This document shows positions 12,753 through 53,539 of a DNA stretch of 64,000 bases, piece by piece; position 1 is the first letter of the stretch, and the number at the start of each line of letters is the position of its first letter. Source of the stretch: Gavia stellata (Eukaryota > Chordata > Aves > Gaviiformes > Gaviidae); NCBI RefSeq assembly GCF_030936135.1, contig NC_082612.1, positions 16,723,001-16,787,000 of the forward strand. The letters run 5' to 3'. The position numbers were made by a program, and so were the translations under genes. The notes below the pieces were generated by a model that was not told where the DNA came from, made no database searches, and worked only from the letters and a program-made list of their open reading frames with translations.

Positions 12753-13973
12753 CTTCCAAGAATTTACAGCTGCAGTTCCTTGGGTATTTGGCAGAGTATC
12801 ACCAATGGTCCTATTTTAGTTCAGCACCTGAGGTCCTGGGTTTTGCCAGTGGCGTTAACTGCCATTTTAGCTGTTTTTACAAAGCACTTCTAAAGCGAAA
12901 AAAAAAAGTCCAACAAATACTTGAAATTTAGTACATATTTTGCATTATTCGTATGTCGGCTGGAGTCTTCACGTCACAACCTGTTACCCGCTCTGGGAAT
13001 GGTTAAGTACCTCTCTACACCAGCTCGCTCACTCTGTCCCGCTCTCAGGTGAGCACCCAGGGAGGCGTTTTAGACAGGACTCTGCTTACAGAGGCTTTGT
13101 CCAGCTGTGAAGTTATGGCACTTTTCTCTGGTAACTTCAATTCCTGCCATTCCCGCCTCTCCGCACGCTGCCTAACATAAATCTCTTCAGCTCCGGCTCT
13201 CCCTAGCACCCAGGAGCTTGGCGTGACCCAGTGTTTCCACGCTCCTCCGCTGTGACAGGCACCCGCTACCCGTGTAGGCGGGAAGCGCGCTGTGGTACCT
13301 CAGGGAAGGCCACCTGCTTCCTCGCGGAATGGCTCGTTACTTAATTACTTCGGCCGGGAAAGAGGAAAAGGCGCGGGGGGAGGGCGGCTCCCCCTCCGCC
13401 CTCAGCGAGGCACGGCTCGGGAGGAGCCACCGAGCTGGAGCGCGCCGGCCGCGCGACTAACGGCTGTGCGCGCGCGGAGCCGTTCCCACAGCCGAAGTAA
13501 CGCTCCCCACAGCCAGGCAGGCGCCCGCCGCGCGAGCCCACCTGCCCTCCCGCCTCGCGGCAACCGCCAACCCCGCCTCCGCGCGGGAAAGACCATTGCC
13601 GGCGGGGCGGGGGGGGTGCGTGGGTGTGTGTGTGCAGGCGGGAGAGACCACCCTTCCGGGGAGGGCATGGCCACTGTGTTATCGACCGTTGTCCCAGGCG
13701 CTGGCCGCGCTCCCAGCGGCCCGCGGTAGGCGGGGCAACCGCGATAGGCAGGGCGAGAAGCCAATCGGCGCGGTCGCTGAGGTTGGGGCGGGGCAGCCGG
13801 AAGCGCTGCCAGGCGGAAGTGCCGCGGGGGTGTGTGCGCGGGGCGGTGCCGCGCCGAGCCGGGCCGGGCCGGGCCAGGGCAGCGCCGGGCGCCCCGCGGC
13901 AAGTAGGGGCGGGCGGGGGTCAGCCGGGCTGAGGAGGGCGGTGGGGCGCGGCGCGGAGCCGAGCCGGCGGCTG

Positions 13974-23841
<9,868 letters not shown>

Positions 23842-25370
23842 ACTCGCCTTTTCTTTGAACATGTTAAGGAGTCTGTTTTGTACTTGGCACGCATGTTCTG
23901 TTAACGAGTGCTGTTTGTGATGAACAGCTTGGAAAAGCTCCTGCGCAGAGAGGAAGAGAATATGGCTCTAACCGACACCTGAATTCTGGATCTATGATGG
24001 ATGTGAGTATCCGCGAGTACCCCATGAATATAAACCACGCACACTGGAAAGGTTTCTGCATAAATTTAAGAATCAACTTCTTAAACTGCTAAACACTTAC
24101 ACGTTGTGTCAAAATTACACTGACTTTCATTAATACAAAAGAAACATTTGAAAAAATACTCTGCTCTTCTAAAGATGATGTGTAAGTACTACTAGCAATG
24201 GGAAAACTTAATTTCAAGAATGTAATGTAAGGAGGGCAGTAGCAAAAAGTGTTTGGATTAGCTTTGTTTGTCATCTTAACGATGGTAACTTCTGTACCCC
24301 GATGCTGAACGGAGTGTGGACAAAATGGTAACTTCTATACAGCTGCCGTCTTCTTCCCTTCCCTGCATAGCTCAGTAAAACCCCTTCATGAAGACAACTA
24401 TTACGGAGCATCAGTAAAGAATCTATACAAAGCAAGCATTCCCTACAGGCCTCACTATAAAATTCCATGCCCAGAACATATGGTTGGTGTATCTGTTGTT
24501 CTTGTAGCTCATAATTTGTAACTCTTTTACATTCAGAAGAGACAGCCAGGATGATAGGTTTTGGATTAATACTTTACACTTGACTACTTTTTTCCTATCC
24601 TCCTAAAATAAGAATAAGGGTTGCTACCTTACAAGACAAAGAGGGGGTGGAATAAAGGATGTCAAAAAGGGAGTAGAAAACAAAACTGTTTTTTTTTATT
24701 TTGAGCTGCAATAAATTCTTTAACACTTAAATTTTTTTAAGCTGTTAAAGCAGGATATCTTGACAATGTGTCTGTGGCAATTTGTATTCATAAATTTGTG
24801 TGTGTGATTATTGTATTATGCTTCTAGTATAGCCTGGATTCAAATGTAATAGTTGATTTCCCACCACCACCACCTCAGAAAAGACCTTTGCTAAGGTAAA
24901 ACTAAGTAGCTAGTCTAATACTGGAGTTACTACTGGCATTAGGTTTCAGACCAAGGAGTAGTACACTTGCATAAAAATGTTATTTTGCAAAAACTGACAA
25001 AATCAGAGGGGCATTGTTTTTATCCCATTGCCAGATTTTTACTGCTATTGCATGTTTGCAATCTGAGAAAAAAACCCCAACCCTAGAGCACTGACCTTTT
25101 AAGTGACATCTGAAGTTTCTTTTTCAGCATTGTTAGCATTTAAATGTTTAACTTCTGGCTGTCACAGTAAATTCATCTTAAGTGCTTTTCTTGCAGTACT
25201 AGTGTGATGTAAATATTGCGCCTTACTCACTAGGCTGCCTCTTTTATAGTTGACTGTGTACTTGCTGTAGCTGAAGTTAGTGGGAAAGTGCAAATCATCA
25301 TTTTCAATTTGCCAAGTCATTGCCTTTGTTGTAAATAAGCAATTAAAGATTTTATTTAAACTGTTTGCCT
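23842..25370 (+). other. TMEM184C: TMEM184C probable 3' UTR
   Basis: AT-rich sequence downstream of the stop without other gene signals. Candidate polyadenylation signals are AATAAA at 24651-24656 and 24710-24715 and ATTAAA at 25342-25347; the last is followed by T- and GT-containing sequence. Alternative 3' ends are possible. The exact end needs transcript data. Confidence 0.6.
25342..25347 (+). terminator. TMEM184C: Candidate distal poly(A) signal of TMEM184C
   Basis: ATTAAA preceded by an AT-rich stretch and followed within 30 bases by 'ctgtttgccttctttc', a possible downstream U-rich element. It is one of three candidates; choice among them is inference. Confidence 0.4.
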
Positions 25371-27480
25371 TCTTTCAATTTGATTTACTGCTACAGTCAT
25401 TTAAGAGTGTGACGGACACATGAATACAACCGTCCTCTTCATGAAAGAAGGGGATCTTAAGTATAACTAGTACGAGTTTATGCTTTCACTATTTTAAGGC
25501 TTGTACTGAAAAGGCAATTCTTGTTTGAGCTCACGAAGAATCAGAATCTACTTACTTATGCTTGATTTCAGGTATCTTTTCATCCATGTAATAGCCATGT
25601 TCTGAAAGGAGACAGCTTGTAAAAGCTCACACCACCAGGGGACGTCAGTGCCCACTGTAGCCACTATCTGAAGCATGTATACAGGTAAAAAGGAGCATTG
25701 CTAGAAATACCTGAAGGATCAGAGCTGCTGGAAGCCAAGTAGCTACTGTGCTCTAGCTTTTTAAAAAGTCACACTGAAGAATTTTTTTAAATACTTATTA
25801 TGTTAATGTCTGTTTGGTGTAAAACTTGGGTAAGGTACAGGGAGGGGACTTTGACAGGGAAAGAGCTAGTCAAGTGTCTCGGTTGCTTCTTTCACAGCGT
25901 TTCTGGAAAGCTACTAACTTATTCTATTATTTCTCAGTTATTCCATGTGCACAGCATTCCTGCATATTTTTTTTCTGGGAGAAAAGTTATTTTTTCATTG
26001 CAGGAGCTTATAGGCTCATACCTTTCCAAAGGTTGCTACTGAATTTCCAAAATAGAAAGCTTCCAATGACACCTATCCTGTCTTTTGACAACTACTACAA
26101 CAATATTCCACTCTGTAAAAAGTTCATTTGCAAATAGTCCTTCATCTTTATATTAACCATGTATTTGTTCCTCCATTGTTTTACGCCTCATCTCCCAGCT
26201 TTTACTCAGAAGTCTCAAAAGATTACAGTTGCCTTACTTGCTTAACACACTGCTTGAAAACTCAGTAATGGTAATTTTTAGTCCTTTACTTAGTCTCATT
26301 GAGTAAGGGTAGAATATGTCCTTAATTCTTCCTCAACTCCTTTTGCTGTCTCATTAATTGCTAAAAAGCTTAATAAATATGCCTAACTGCTATTATTTAA
26401 TGGTTTTGCTTTCATGAGAGGTCTTCCAGCATGAGAAGCCTAAACCTTTCTCTATAAAACTGCACTTTGGGAAAATATCCCACACCTACTAGGTTTAGTT
26501 GTGTCAGACAGTAACTTAGGTTTTATGGATCATGGGTTTGGTTTGTTTGTTGTTTTTTTTTTTTTTTTTAAGAAAAGCTGTTTTCTAGGTAGTAAGAAAA
26601 ACCTCTGTCCTACTCTAATTCACTTACGTTGTTACGTGTTACACACCCCTTGGATAAAGCATGGTATCCAGTTACTTATTTTCAGAAAACTTGATTTAGT
26701 CAATACCTCTGTTTTGAAAAAAGTAAAATTGGAGCCCTTTCCTCCACCCTTCCAGGAGCTTTATTACAGCCCTCTATCAAGTGCAGGTTCAGCTGCAGGC
26801 TGGGACAACCACAGCTCCAACAGTCCCTGCAGTTAAACTGAGAGCACCTATCTGAAACACCTTATCTAATGAAGAGTACGTATGGATCTCGCATGCAGTG
26901 AGATGCTACGAAAATTATTTGTCTATGGCTCTTCACACGGGCTCCTGTTAGGGAAAGATCACAGAAATGCCTCTTCTACATTGAACAGACAGCACAGTAT
27001 AAAGAAACTTAGCTAAAGAAACTTGCTAACAGTCTTCCTCATATGTCTATAGAGATAGAGTCAAAGCTGAGCTAGAAACTTTTGTTAGTCTTCTATTTGG
27101 ATATAAATTTAATAGAAAGAACTTGGTACCTGTGTTATACCAAAATGTCATACTGTAGAAGAGGTGCCTGATGTAGTATTTCATACAGCTTTCATACAGA
27201 CTGAGCTCAGGCCCATTGTATTACCAGAAATGATTCTCTGAGGGGTTCCAAAAGGTTTACTAGCTTTACCTTCCGCTATCAACTTGAGTTACTCGACAGC
27301 ACTCCTTTACAGCTTTTTGTAATTGTCTGTGTGCAACACTGACTAGTGATAGTGGAACTGGAATGGCATTACAGTCCCTACGACCAGGCTAACATCTCAA
27401 TACACTTAAGTAGGATGCTTTGACAACTGCAAAGTGGAACTACAGTTTGAGGAACAAGGACTCTCTCCTGAACAGCCACG
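25371..27480. other. Convergent intergenic gap TMEM184C-PRMT9
   Basis: About 2.1 kb between the inferred 3' ends of two convergent genes. It contains a CTCF-like motif (25632-25650) and a long T-run (26549-26570). No gene or named repeat was recognised. Confidence 0.65.
25632..25650 (+). promoter_or_regulatory. CTCF-like core motif
   Basis: The string CCACCAGGGGACGTC (starting at 25632) matches the vertebrate CTCF core CCACCAGGGGGCGCT at 13 of 15 positions, in a gap between convergent genes where insulators are common. Motif only; occupancy is unknown. Confidence 0.45.
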
Positions 27481-27484
27481 GCTG

Positions 27485-27490
27485 TTTATT
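27485..27490 (-). terminator. PRMT9: Candidate poly(A) signal of PRMT9
   Basis: Plus-strand TTTATT is AATAAA on the minus strand, about 330 nt after the PRMT9 stop. A weaker ATTAAA lies nearer, at 27734-27739. Either could define a short 3' UTR. Confidence 0.4.
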
Positions 27491-27820
27491 TCTGGTACAG
27501 GCAGCTGGATGCTTTTTTCTTACTACAGATGATATGGTAGCAAGAGAAGCCCGTCCTGCTGCTGCAGTCCCTGCAATAGCTAGCAATCAGCTTTTAGCCA
27601 CAGTGAAGGTAATACCTCCCCTAACTGCTTGGTAAGATCCCCTGATGGCACAAATTTTAGTCCATCAGCAGAACCTAAGTATCTACTATTAAAGCAACAA
27701 AATAGCCTTTTTCATCAGTAGGTAAATTCAGACTTTAATATAAATTAACATCAGTGATGTTATGAACAGTCAATTTATGCATAGGTAATTAACCACAAAT
27801 CTGTTTACACATGACATTCT
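27491..27820 (-). other. PRMT9: PRMT9 probable 3' UTR
   Basis: AT-rich sequence following the stop codon up to the candidate AATAAA. No other feature was recognised. Confidence 0.5.
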
Positions 27821-47300
<19,480 letters not shown>

Positions 47301-47322
47301 CTTAGTGCCGGGCAGAAGTCAC

Positions 47323-47334
47323 CACGCATGCGCG
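47323..47334 (-). promoter_or_regulatory. NRF1-type binding motif
   Basis: The minus strand reads CGCGCATGCGTG, 11 of 12 against the NRF1 consensus YGCGCAYGCGCR. It lies just 23 nt upstream of the exon-1 ATG, consistent with a start site between the two. Confidence 0.65.
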
Positions 47335-47390
47335 GCGCGGCGGGCGCGAGCGAGCGGCGGCGGCCACCGCCTTCCCGCGCTGTTGGCGGG

Positions 47391-47426
47391 CGGCCCCTGA
47401 GGGGACGGCCCCTGAGGGGACGGCCC
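47391..47426. repeat. 15-bp tandem duplication with AP-2-like palindromes
   Basis: The unit CGGCCCCTGAGGGGA occurs twice in perfect tandem (47391-47405, 47406-47420) and a third copy begins (CGGCCC). Each unit contains the palindrome CCCCTGAGGGG, which resembles a TFAP2 site. Confidence 0.85.
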
Positions 47427-47619
47427 GGCCGCCTCCCCTCCGGCCTCGGGGGTGCCCTGAGGAGGGGGCGGTCGGTGGCTGCCGCCGGCAGGTCGCGGAG
47501 CTCACGGCCCTCGCGGAGCAATCGCTCCCTCAAGGTGCTGGCGGCAGGTCCGGGCCCGCCTCGCCTCCGCCCCAGGGGCGGGAGGTGCGCGTCTCCTTAA
47601 CGGAGGCGCTGCAGGACCG

Positions 47620-50600
47620 TAAGGCCTAACGCGGGCTTGCGCACAGCAAGATTAAAAAAATCATTTTGCTCAATCTTTATTTCTGTTCGATTTGTGACAA
47701 GAGGTTCCCCCCCAAGCTTTTCTTCTACAGTTTTAAGGTGTAGACATTCACTTATTTTATCTTTTACTTGCTTAAAGGAACAGCTGAAAAAACCAGAATG
47801 CCAGAAACTAGTATTACAGAAAAGCTAAGGCTTTGAAAGGTGACGAGAAGAAGGCACTATGCAGCTAAAAGAAAATGCATAACTATTGGTAAGTAAAAGG
47901 TTTGAGAAAAGTACAGACAAAACTCTATTTTTTTTAATGCTAGCTTAGCTTGTTACTTTTCAGGTGAAACACAGTGAATTGACTAGAAACTGGCTTACCA
48001 TTTCTTCATACCTGTATACACATGTGGAATAAAGGTATTTTCATTATCCATGTTCTTTCTCCATCCACATCCAATCTTTCAAAGCTGGTAATTCAGTTCG
48101 TACAAACACAGGACTAGAAGTGACCCACAGCAGTGCTAAATCCAGTCCCTTGCTGTTCAACACTGTTCAGACCCACTCTACAGATAAGAACTACCACTTT
48201 TAAATGTTTAGCAGATGTAGTGTAAGAACCACATGCTGTGCGGGCACTGCCTATGACTGCCCTGTGGTTACAAGTGGTCCTAGTATTTAATATTAATTCC
48301 ACTGTTGGTAAGTCCCAAGAATGACAGTTGAGGACAACATTCACACCACCTAGTTTTAAGTCATAAACAAGTCCTAGTTGTCTTGCGCCTTTGACTAACA
48401 ACTTTGCTCTGCAGCAACAGAGATTGCGAGGAGCAAAATTCACAGTTTTGCTCCACATCTCCAGTCCCTTATCTCGCTCCCTTCCATGCCTACAACACCA
48501 GTTACCTTCTTTCTCTGTGGAGCCTGGCAGGCTGCCTGCTCCAGGGAACAACCACATACAGGGCCCTGGACTGCAGATCTTTTCTAAAAAAGGCAGAGTT
48601 TATTTGGTCTTGTCCTACTTCTGGGACAAGAACAGGCCATGGCATTGTTTACTAATTATGAAATGTTTGGAAGCCGTTCATTTTTACTTTCCTTCTCTAA
48701 AGCATGAATGCAGCTCTTCCAGGCTTTTACAGCTGTGGATATTGTATATGCCTTCACTTTTGAGAAATAATGAGTACCACTTAAAAATGTCAGGCCAACA
48801 TTTTGAACGAGATGAAAATAGCACATATGGAGGGGGAACATAAGTGTAAATGAAATACAACATAAGTCTAAATGAAACACAGTGGCAGTTAAACTGTAAT
48901 CCACGGCAAACTTAATTACTACTCTATAATACTACAAGAGGGGGGAAGTCTATATATAAACATTTTGAGAGAAATGACCCAAAGGAAAAAACTGAGAACA
49001 GGCAACCTTAATGACACTAGAATCAACTTCAGGTAGAGGAAAGACATGCTAGAAAAATAAGAACTGGTAGAGCACTTGGGCTGGATGAAGTCCATGAGGA
49101 TGTGCAAATATTAGTGTAAGAAAGTAAAAATATTTTATATGTGAACTGAGCTCTAAAGGAGGATGTAATAACTTATTAAATCAAGCGGTATCAACAAGCA
49201 TCCAAGCCTTCCTTCAGTTTTGAAAGAACAGCCATGAGCTTTAAATTAGTTATGGGGAACAAGCTCCTCTGAATTTAGCTTGATTATGCTTCCCAGCTGG
49301 AAGATGATAGTATGGGGAAAAAGAAAATACTAGCACCTGTGGGATACGGAGAGAGAGAAAGAAAAAAAGTACAGGCAATTATCACCTGCAGACAGAGATG
49401 TAACAGGAGCTGGGCTGTACCAAATACTGTAATTTGTTCAGCCAATTTTTTTTTGGTCAGAGCAAATGCCCAATGGATAGCATAAATGCCTTACAATGCC
49501 TATTTTTAAGCATAAATTAAGTAGTACTGTGTGCTAATTTGACCCATTTGTGGGAGAAGATTACCAAAAAGTGTCAGTGTAAAATCCTTGCAATTCACAA
49601 CTTCCTAATGGAACACTTCAGAAAAAAGATAGCCACAGAATATGTTTGCAACACTGAAAAAGCATACAGCTGCATACTAAAATTGTGCTGTAAAAGAGTG
49701 CCACAAAGGAATGCCCATCTTCTCAGATACATACATGATTGCGATAATAATCATCAGATTGGTTGACAGTAGAGTAAGGGTGGTCAGAGATCAGTCAGTT
49801 TCAATTTGCACTCTTGAGGGATGAGAGGAGAGGGAGCCGCAGCCCAGTGGTATCTCACATATACATAAGGCCCCTAACGTCTTGCAAGCCAACAGTGATG
49901 ACACAGTCATGAGCAAGATGGGAGTTAGAAGGAAACTCTATAAACTTACTATAAACCCATGACAGGACTTTTCTCCTAACAGAGATAAAAGTGCTTAGAC
50001 AAGCAAAGAAACTAAAATACCTCGGAAGGATGCTGTTGCTAATGATGCTTTTCAACAACTCAATACAGCTGCATGTTGCAAATGGTGGGAGCCAATATCA
50101 ATGCTCTGTAATAAAATGTCAATAAAACTGAAAGTTAAAATTCACTAATTTCTAACCCATCTCTCCATAGCATATAGACTGGAGACATAATCAGCCACTG
50201 ATTAGAACACTGTCTTTCATCAAAATCAGGATGTTGAAGTGATCAGACAAGAACATAAGGAAGGTAAGATGGAACAAAACATATGCTATGCTGGTGTATG
50301 CCTATTGTATAAAATGACTTGAAGGGGATATTTCGTGAAACCATGCTTGCAACAAGTATCAAGGGAAAACAACCAAAGCAAACAAATATATGATACATGG
50401 ACAGAATGTTGCCAGAGGTTCACATAGTCAATCTATGTCATAGTATCTTAAAAGAGGCTACAAGAAGGCTGTAAAATTTGATGACCTTGAGTAGGGAATG
50501 GCAGAAGAGAGGAGAAATTTCTAAACTGCTGATACAAAAACCCTTCTAGCCTTAATTAGTGAAGAAAGTGTAACTCCCTTTATTAGTCATTAGGTAATTT

Positions 50601-52650
50601 TTATTAAATTAAATTAATGGGTTATTATTTCTCCTCAGTCTTCCATCTCAAGTGGTTTTTTTTAAATCACAATTCTGCCATTTCAGGGTCCAACAATGTT
50701 TTGAACTGGTGGGTGAGGTTTAGGAAAAGATAGTTTTAATAATTTTGGTGGTAGGAAACCAGTACGTTGTCTGGATACCAACACTGGATAAAGTGTAGCA
50801 TATCAACATAATAGTAAATTTGCTTCCTTGCTTCATTACATAAATACAAATTAACGGTTTTTATTCTGGGAAAAATGTGTTATGTGTATGTATGTATTTC
50901 TGTTGGGCTACTGCTGCTCCTTTTAGCTGCAGCTAGAATGGAATACATTTTTACTTCATGATATTGGGGTAAGTGGACCAATTTCCCCTAATGGGCCTGT
51001 CATGGTAGGACAAATCTAAATTTTAGACCTGGTGAGTTTTTGCCAGCTAAAAAAACCTCAGGGCTAACCTAAACATACAATTTTTTTCTTTTTTTTCATT
51101 TGAACACAAGCAAGTCCACACAATGCATGCAACACAATTACTTTACAACACTTCAGTGGATTTATAACAGGGAAATTACAGTAGCTATAAACAAGCATTA
51201 AAAATATTATTCTACTTTTAACCCTGAAGACAACTACAGGACAAAGTAAACAAACTATTCATGGAAGGCATACTTACTCTTGAAATGCTGCTCCTGTAAT
51301 CTAAACAGAGATAGGGATTGTTTGTTATTTCTTTAAGGTGTTTTTTTAAAAATTATTTTTAAACGGAGTTTTGAGTAGCATAGTAAATTCTCAGTTAAAT
51401 AATGTTAGAAAATTAATATCACAGCAGATAATGTGATTTAGCAGTGGGACACTTGGCCGAAAGGCTGGATGTTCAGGGTTTGCTCTCAGTAGCACCTCCT
51501 GGCCTGCTGTGATTTCAGACAAATCATCTGCACTTTTCAGTAGCAGCTGATTCGGAGGGGCCACACTCATATTTAAGACTACTTTCAGGAACTATGATTA
51601 CTCCTGAGCCTCCATGTCAAGCCCTCTCTTGCCACCCCTTTCTTTACACAATCACATTTTCTTATTTTCCTCTTCTACATGAACAATGAGGACATTATCC
51701 TTGCCTTTGATCACAGAATTCTGTGCTTACTCAACACACCCTCAAGTCTGGTTTCTGAAGCAGACTCTCAAGCGGATACTTACTAAAAAAACCTAAATGT
51801 TTGCAAAATCAAATCCTACCTGATACACTGATTCTACAAACAAGAGTAATCTTAAATGAGATTCCTGAAGTGCCCACCTACTTCCATACATTACTTCCGC
51901 CTGGGGCCATACAGAGGAAGGTTGATAGCTGCAATGTTACTATCTTCATATCAGTCATTTCTTGAAATCTTAGGTGCTACTTTTTAAAAGAAAGTTAAAA
52001 GTAGTGGGGTTTTTTAGAGTAAGTCTTCAAAATGTAATTTATATCAAAAAAGGCAGCTCTGTTTTGTTCCTCTGGCCAATACAGACTAGGTTTAACTGTG
52101 GGCCCAACAATAATACATTTAAATTAATACCAAAGCTCATTGCTTCAAAAGGAGCAGGAACTAATACTAAATTTGCCAAAATACACAAAATTAAATAGAT
52201 TGAAGTTACTCCCAAAGAAGACATCTAGATGTATATTCACAACTAAAATATACACCCCCAATCTTCTAAAAGAGTCCCACCAAATCACTATGAATTGCAC
52301 CACTGTTAAACCATTAAAACAATGAAATTATAGCTAAATCACAAATACAAGTATAATTACAAGCCTTTTCTGTTTTCTTCATGAGCTTCCTAACGTTCTT
52401 CACCGAAACAATTCAGCACTGAGTGGTCTTCTCAAGGTCTTGCTCTTGCTGCAGCATTTGTTCATGAGAACTGTGTGTTTGTTAAATGAAGACATGAAGG
52501 CAGGCTGTGTCTATTTTACTCAGTATTTCACGGCCAGACACAGGAGGACAGGGAGAGGCCTGCAATGCCCGCTTTCTCTGCCGGCAGACCACCACCACGA
52601 CGACTGATTTTGGATCAAGCAGCCCGTGTGCTGCTCTGTGCTTCCTTCCA
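47620..52650. other. Intergenic region PRMT9-ARHGAP10
   Basis: About 5 kb of AT-rich sequence between two divergent genes. Frames are short and unrecognised. A very weak MIR-like stretch lies near 51470-51540. No RNA gene, CR1 or LTR copy was recognised. Confidence 0.7.
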
Positions 52651-53018
52651 CCCAGAGCCTTCTCTGCCCCTTCCTAAAGCCCGCGGACGTTTCCGTGAGG
52701 GAAATCACCCACCCGCGGCCGCTCAAAGCCGGCGGCCTCCCGGCCCGGCCCTGCCCTGCCCGATGGGGACAGGCAGCCCGCGGCCTGCTGTGACGAGCCG
52801 CTGCGTTTGCAGTGCGGGCTCTCCCACCCGGCCATAGCATCGCACCCACCCAGGCCCGGCCGGGCCCCCTCGCAGGCCCGCGCTGGGGGAACGCGGTGGC
52901 TGGCAGGGGAGTACCTGCACCGCATCCCACCGAGCGGGCAGCTCTCCCGGAGGCCGCGAGCACTAGCTCCTCGCCGCCGCGCAGCTTTGTGTAACCGCCG
53001 CCGCGGGGCGGGAAGGAA

Positions 53019-53037
53019 GGGGCGGGCGGGAGGCGGG
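53019..53037 (+). promoter_or_regulatory. Tandem GC boxes / G-quadruplex motif
   Basis: GGGGCGGGCGGGAGGCGGG: four G-runs of three or more with loops of 1, 1 and 4 nt, also reading as overlapping Sp1/KLF boxes, about 350 nt upstream of the ARHGAP10 ATG. Confidence 0.7.
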
Positions 53038-53220
53038 CCCCGGCTCGGCAGGCCGCCCCGCTCGGCAGGGCGTGGCCCGGTGGTGGCGGCGGGGCTGCCG
53101 GGAGCAGGGCGCCCGCCTGCTGCGTCGAGTCGAGCCGCGCCGCCCCTCGCAGCGGGGAAGGTGGCTCTGCTCCGCTCCGCTCGGCTCGCCTTTGCCCGCG
53201 CCCAGCCCTGCACGGGGGGA

Positions 53221-53250
53221 GCCGCCGCCGCCGCCGCTGCCGCCGCCGCC
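53221..53250 (+). repeat. GCC trinucleotide repeat in ARHGAP10 leader
   Basis: (GCC)5 GCT (GCC)4, 30 bp, within the probable 5' UTR or proximal promoter. Interrupted, so probably stable. Confidence 0.95.
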
Positions 53251-53385
53251 CTCTCTTTGTGGCCGCGGCTCCCGCCTCCCCGCCGCGGGGACGCCCGCTG
53301 CGCCTCGACTGCCGAGGAGGTTGCTGCTGCTGTGGCGTAGCCGGGAGAGGTTAGCGGGGAGGCGAGCCCCGGCGCAGCGGCAGCC

Positions 53386-53539
53386 ATGGGGCTGCAGCCC
53401 CTGGAGTTCAGCGACTGCTACCTGGACAGCCCCTGGTTCAGGGAGCGGGTGAGAGCCCATGAGGCCGAACTGGAGAAGACCAATAAGTTTATCAAGGAGT
53501 TGCTCAAGGATGGGAAAAACCTGATCGCCGCCACCAAAA
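53386..53539 (+). CDS. ARHGAP10: ARHGAP10 (GRAF2) coding exon 1, gene partial
   Basis: From ATG in context GGCAGCCATGG (a strong Kozak), 154 nt encode 51 residues and one base of codon 52, ending at donor GTGAGT. The product begins [20 protein letters not shown], then [20 protein letters not shown], near-identical to human ARHGAP10 as I recall it. This is the first helix of the BAR domain; the remaining BAR, PH, RhoGAP and SH3 domains are encoded beyond the window. The protein stimulates GTP hydrolysis on RhoA and Cdc42 at membranes and the actin cytoskeleton. Confidence 0.96.

Larger units (their letters stand above)
1..13260. other. Intergenic region upstream of TMEM184C
   Basis: No gene could be supported here. 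Open frames are short, lack splice context and match no protein I recognise. The region is AT-rich and holds CR1 fragments (5345-5829, 6884-7088 and weaker remnants near 6685 and 9902), a solo LTR (10861-11450), MIR-like relics (2965-3105, 11601-11693), homopolymer runs (for example T-run 9428-9449) and a 53-bp tandem duplication (12647-12752). By synteny with human, the next gene to the left would be EDNRA, but none of its exons were seen. Confidence 0.7.

Noticed and set aside
51440-51600. Possible MIR relic in the PRMT9-ARHGAP10 gap
   Set aside because: Only a phrase like 'gacaaatcatctgcactttt' resembles the MIR core; too little to call.
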